A program made the position numbers and the translations under genes. A DNA stretch of 44,131 nt, from positions 1 through 44,131 of the forward strand of contig JAHJIQ010000029.1 of assembly GCA_018823285.1 (NCBI GenBank). The letters are read 5' to 3'. The DNA comes from Pseudomonadota bacterium. Lineage in GTDB: Bacteria; Desulfobacterota; Desulfobulbia; Desulfobulbales; JAGXFP01. Shown one piece after another: positions 41,707 through 44,131 of the stretch (positions are counted from its first letter, which is position 1; every line of letters begins with the position of its first letter). Below the pieces are notes generated by a model that had not been told where the DNA came from, ran no database searches, and saw only the letters and a list, made by a program, of their open reading frames with translations.

Positions 41707-41743
41707 AACCGCACATATCTCGCAAGAGGAGTGCGGTTTTTTT
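41707..41743 (+). promoter_or_regulatory. Terminator-like hairpin in cold-shock leader (putative attenuator, copy 2)
   Basis: AACCGCAC (41707-41714) pairs with GTGCGGTT (41731-41738) across 16 nt, followed by seven T in all. The neighbouring gene to the left reads away on the other strand, so no upstream plus-strand gene needs a terminator here. A perfect 16-bp palindrome TTGTTTGTACAAACAA (41742-41757) follows, and a further CCGGGCCAT/ATGGTCCGG stem (about 41767-41790). The prematurely ended RNA would be about 79 nt. The stem core CCGCAC is the same as in copy 1. Confidence 0.65.
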
Positions 41744-41845
41744 GTTTGTACAAACAAGCTGCCATCCGGGCCATCATTTAATGGTCCGGGCACATTATCA
41801 AGCTGGTTTCCCCTTAAGGAACAGCACATTTTAGGAGTAGTTACA

Positions 41846-42046
41846 ATGGCAGAAGGAACAGTAAAATGGTTTAATGATTCAAAGGGTTTTGGCTTCATCG
41901 AGCAGGATGGTGGCAGTGACGTTTTCGTTCACCACACCGCAATCAAAGCCGATGGTTTCAAATCTCTGGCCGAGGGTGCCCGGGTTAAATTCGACGTTGT
42001 CGAAGGACCCAAAGGACCGTCTGCTGAGAACGTTATTCAGCAGTAA
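41846..42046 (+). CDS. Cold-shock domain protein, CspA family (copy 2)
   Basis: A 66-residue cold-shock domain with KGFGFIEQ (RNP1) and DVFVHHTAI (RNP2). It is very similar to the product at 7259-7462 (both ..[15 protein letters not shown].., GFK-x-LAEG, GPKGP-x-A-x-NV). TAGGAG precedes the ATG. It has a long structured leader with a terminator-like hairpin. As an RNA-melting protein it could in principle influence that hairpin in its own transcript. Confidence 0.95.
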   Translation: MAEGTVKWFNDSKGFGFIEQDGGSDVFVHHTAIKADGFKSLAEGARVKFDVVEGPKGPSAENVIQQ

Positions 42047-42070
42047 AATCGGTTTAGACCGTTTTTTATG

Positions 42071-42106
42071 AAAAAGGGCCGCCCGAAAGGGTTGGCCCTT
42101 TTTTTT
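42071..42106 (+). terminator. Intrinsic terminator of cold-shock gene copy 2
   Basis: AAAGGGCC and GGCCCTTT form the stem, followed by eight T in all. A smaller CGGT-TTAG-ACCG hairpin with its own six T lies just upstream (42052-42067), making a tandem terminator. Confidence 0.88.
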
Positions 42107-42270
42107 GTCTGATGCCCATCGAACTTCAATCTGTACGCTTTGTCATTCCAGGCTCAAAGTCGTAGTATGTCTCCGAAGGATGCTTCTCTGACCCGGAATA
42201 TCAAAACAGAGCTACTTAAAACCCACGCCGTCCGGCACTTACTCTGAGGAAGAATAAACCTTCTCAATTT

Positions 42271-42831
42271 TCAACCACAGGCTTCAGGCGACAGGATCGA
42301 TTCAACCTCTTTTCGCGCCTTGTCAAACGGATCGCTCAGCCCCTTTTCTCTGCACCCTCGCTCAGCCTGATCGAAGATCACAAAGTACACAGCCTGGACC
42401 ATAAAGAAAAGCAGGATGCCCAGCGCTTTGCTGACCAGTGTGCCCGGACCCAGGAAAACGAGCAGCAGCAAACCTCCGAAGCCAAGGCAGATCTCCGCGG
42501 CAAGTCCCTTGAGAAGCCCCACAGGGAAACAGATCCGGCTTCTGGTCCAGCCGAGCATTGCCAGAAATGCCACAACCATCAACAGTTCCGAGCGGGCCAG
42601 AATGAAAACGGCCAGCAATGCAAGCGAAGGCATAAGAATTCGGATGGGATTTCTTTTCGCCCAGCGGGCCAGAAGCAGACCATATCCGGCAAAAACGAGC
42701 CAGGCCAGGAAATATCTCTCCGCAGGCCAGAGATAGAAAAAGCTTTCGAGCATCTGGATCGACAGGTACACTCCTGCCGCCAATAGGCCAAAGAGAATTG
42801 TTGTCCGCACAGGTCTTCCGGTCTGTTTCAT
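42271..42831 (-). CDS. Small polytopic membrane protein, unknown
   Basis: A 186-residue hydrophobic protein with five or six predicted helices between residues 9 and 152, and a soluble basic/acidic C-terminal tail (RGCREKGLSDPFDKARKEVESIL). No family recognised. Its ATG overlaps the stop of the PspA-like gene upstream (42828-42831), so it is translationally coupled to it and probably works at the membrane with that protein. Confidence 0.7.
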   Translation of the reverse strand: MKQTGRPVRTTILFGLLAAGVYLSIQMLESFFYLWPAERYFLAWLVFAGYGLLLARWAKRNPIRILMPSLALLAVFILARSELLMVVAFLAMLGWTRSRICFPVGLLKGLAAEICLGFGGLLLLVFLGPGTLVSKALGILLFFMVQAVYFVIFDQAERGCREKGLSDPFDKARKEVESILSPEACG

Positions 42832-43400
42832 TTTTTCCCCTCCTTCAGCTCCATCGCAGTCTTCCGCCTGATCAACTCGATTGCCACCTCTTCATCGGTG
42901 ACCACCGTGGCCGGGGTGGAGAAATAGTCAACACCATTTCCGGCAAAAGTATCCTGCCAGTTCTGCTGCTCCTCTTTGAGAAAATACTCCCTCGCTCTGG
43001 CAAGAAACTCCTGATACTGGCTGTGCTGGCTGCCGAGAATTTCCCGCCGTTTCACCATCTCCCTTTCCATCTCCTGTCGCTGCCCTTCGAGGATACCCAT
43101 CAGCTTTTCTTCCTCTTTCATCCTCCTGATCAGGGCGAGGCAGATTGCGTCGTGCCCACCGGCAAGACCACTTTCGAGATCTCTCTCCAGCTTGCCATAC
43201 CGTTCAGCCGAACCATCATAGCGACGGACCGCCTGGTCCCGACTCGCCTCAAGCTGCTTCAAATGCATTTCTTTCCTCTCCAGCTCATCTTCCATATCCC
43301 GCAGGCTTTGCTTGAGTACTAGCCCCCGGTCTTCAAACTCATCCATCACTCCATGAATGTCCGCCTTCCATATTCTGACAAATCTACTCAGCATTCCCAT
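42828..43400 (-). CDS. PspA/IM30-like coiled-coil protein
   Basis: A 190-residue protein. The start at 43400 follows GGAGGAG. The N-terminal amphipathic stretch MGMLSRFVRIWKADIHGVMDEFED and the following long charged coiled coil (RDMEDELERKEMHLKQLEASRDQAVRRYD...) resemble PspA/IM30/Vipp1 proteins, which bind stressed inner membranes. The match is by pattern and the sequence is divergent. It sits between a vWA-domain gene and a coupled membrane-protein gene. Confidence 0.7.
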   Translation of the reverse strand: MGMLSRFVRIWKADIHGVMDEFEDRGLVLKQSLRDMEDELERKEMHLKQLEASRDQAVRRYDGSAERYGKLERDLESGLAGGHDAICLALIRRMKEEEKLMGILEGQRQEMEREMVKRREILGSQHSQYQEFLARAREYFLKEEQQNWQDTFAGNGVDYFSTPATVVTDEEVAIELIRRKTAMELKEGKK

Positions 43401-43474
43401 AATGTCTCCTCCGGATTCACAAGTGTTTCTTCTGTTTCTGCATATCAATTCATGCCTAATAATCCGATTTTCAG

Positions 43475-44131
43475 CTAATTTGCCCGGCGTTCACCGTATG
43501 CCTGATACTGCATCGCTTTCGAGGCCGCCTTCTGTTTGACGGCCACTGCTGCCGGCGCTCCGGCAAAGGTCTGATTTACTGTTTCTTCAAGTCGGTCGAG
43601 ATCATGCTCCAGACTCTTTGCGACTGCCGCTGAACCAACCGCCATGTTAACGACTTCCTGCTCTGCCTTGTATTCCCTGATCCTGGCCTGGGCCTGGGCT
43701 TTCCTGCCGGATTTGATGTCATCGGCAATCCCTTCCCGGAGTTTGTTCAAATCTTCTCCCAGCACCTTTTTCTCCCACGAATCCTTGCTGATTGAGGCAT
43801 ACACCTCCTGCCGATCCCGGACACAGGCGACCTGGAAAGTATCATCGAGTTGCGCCTGCAGAGTCCGTCCATTATGGCTGTAGCTCAGGGCAACCGGCCC
43901 GATACGATATTCTCGCTCTACCGCCACCGGGACTTGCAGAGTGAGGAAAAGACGACGCTCCTGACCGCTCAGCAAACTGCCCGGCCGGAACGAGGCCATT
44001 CCGTCGGAAGTGGTCACCGGATACCCTCCGGCACTGACCAACCGGACTCCGTCAGTCACGGGAACCTTCACCTCCAGACCGGACGCCACCGTCGCCACCA
44101 CCCGCTTGAACTCCTCCAGAAAAACCGCTGC
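43475..44131 (-). CDS. vWA-domain protein, C-terminal part (runs off right edge)
   Basis: At least 218 residues; the frame is open to the window edge, so the N-terminus is missing. The visible start (AAVFLEEFKRVVATVASGLEVKVPVTDGVRLVSAGGYPV) and the beta-rich stretch SGQERRLFLTLQVPV...IGPVALSYSHNGRTL match the region after the von Willebrand A domain in Ca-activated-channel-like vWA proteins. A helical C-terminus follows. It leads into the PspA-like and membrane-protein genes. Confidence 0.75.
   Translation of the reverse strand, partial: AAVFLEEFKRVVATVASGLEVKVPVTDGVRLVSAGGYPVTTSDGMASFRPGSLLSGQERRLFLTLQVPVAVEREYRIGPVALSYSHNGRTLQAQLDDTFQVACVRDRQEVYASISKDSWEKKVLGEDLNKLREGIADDIKSGRKAQAQARIREYKAEQEVVNMAVGSAAVAKSLEHDLDRLEETVNQTFAGAPAAVAVKQKAASKAMQYQAYGERRAN

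Overview
The window looks like a chromosomal segment of a Gram-negative, anaerobic, electron-transferring bacterium, most probably a member of the Desulfobacterota (Desulfobulbales or Desulfuromonadales-like). The pointers are two NapC-type multiheme cytochromes, a tetraheme cytochrome / ferredoxin / NrfD quinol-oxidoreductase operon, sigma-54 regulation, a MinD-like ATPase paired with a RodZ-like HTH protein, two proteins carrying a CxxC...CPEC C-terminal domain, and intergenic DNA rich in small palindromic repeats. The taxonomic call is inference. No rRNA, tRNA, CRISPR array or complete transposase gene was seen.

Left third (1-10.3 kb): a heptamer tandem repeat; an NtrB/NtrC-like two-component pair separated by a palindromic repeat element; a VapBC-type toxin-antitoxin pair; a chemoreceptor with its CheW; a repeat-rich intergenic stretch; a cold-shock gene; three paralogous ~70-residue membrane proteins; and the MTA phosphorylase plus adenine phosphoribosyltransferase salvage pair. 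The three small membrane proteins lie behind a near-consensus sigma-54 promoter with a palindromic upstream activator site, and the NtrC-like regulator in the same window has an intact GAFTGA loop.

Middle (10.3-31.9 kb): a MinD-like ATPase with an HTH/J-like partner; a five-gene envelope operon (LolA-like periplasmic protein, two FtsX/LolC-type permeases, LolD-type ATPase, outer-membrane beta-barrel) whose first gene seems to start at a non-standard ATC codon; a hexaheme NapC-like cytochrome; a MerR-type regulator with a cysteine-rich tail; a DUF2339 membrane protein; a Cbc4-like three-gene redox complex on the plus strand; an orphan response regulator; a large TPR membrane protein; a second hexaheme NapC-like cytochrome; and an FtsH protease.

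Right third (32-44.1 kb): a U32 peptidase-family protein, an IscA-type Fe-S carrier, a Ser/Thr kinase fused to a DUF1566 domain next to a metallophosphatase, a zinc-ribbon protein, an OFA-family MFS transporter, a ferredoxin-nitroreductase, a triple-rhodanese exported protein, a second cold-shock gene, and the end of a vWA / PspA-like / membrane-protein cluster cut by the window edge.

The most interesting points are (1) the sigma-54-controlled trio of unknown small membrane proteins, (2) intrinsic-terminator-like hairpins in the 5' leaders of both cold-shock genes, suggesting attenuation, (3) two families of palindromic mobile repeats that end inside the stop codons of neighbouring genes, (4) the apparent ATC start codon, and (5) CX3CH first haem motifs in both NapC-like cytochromes.
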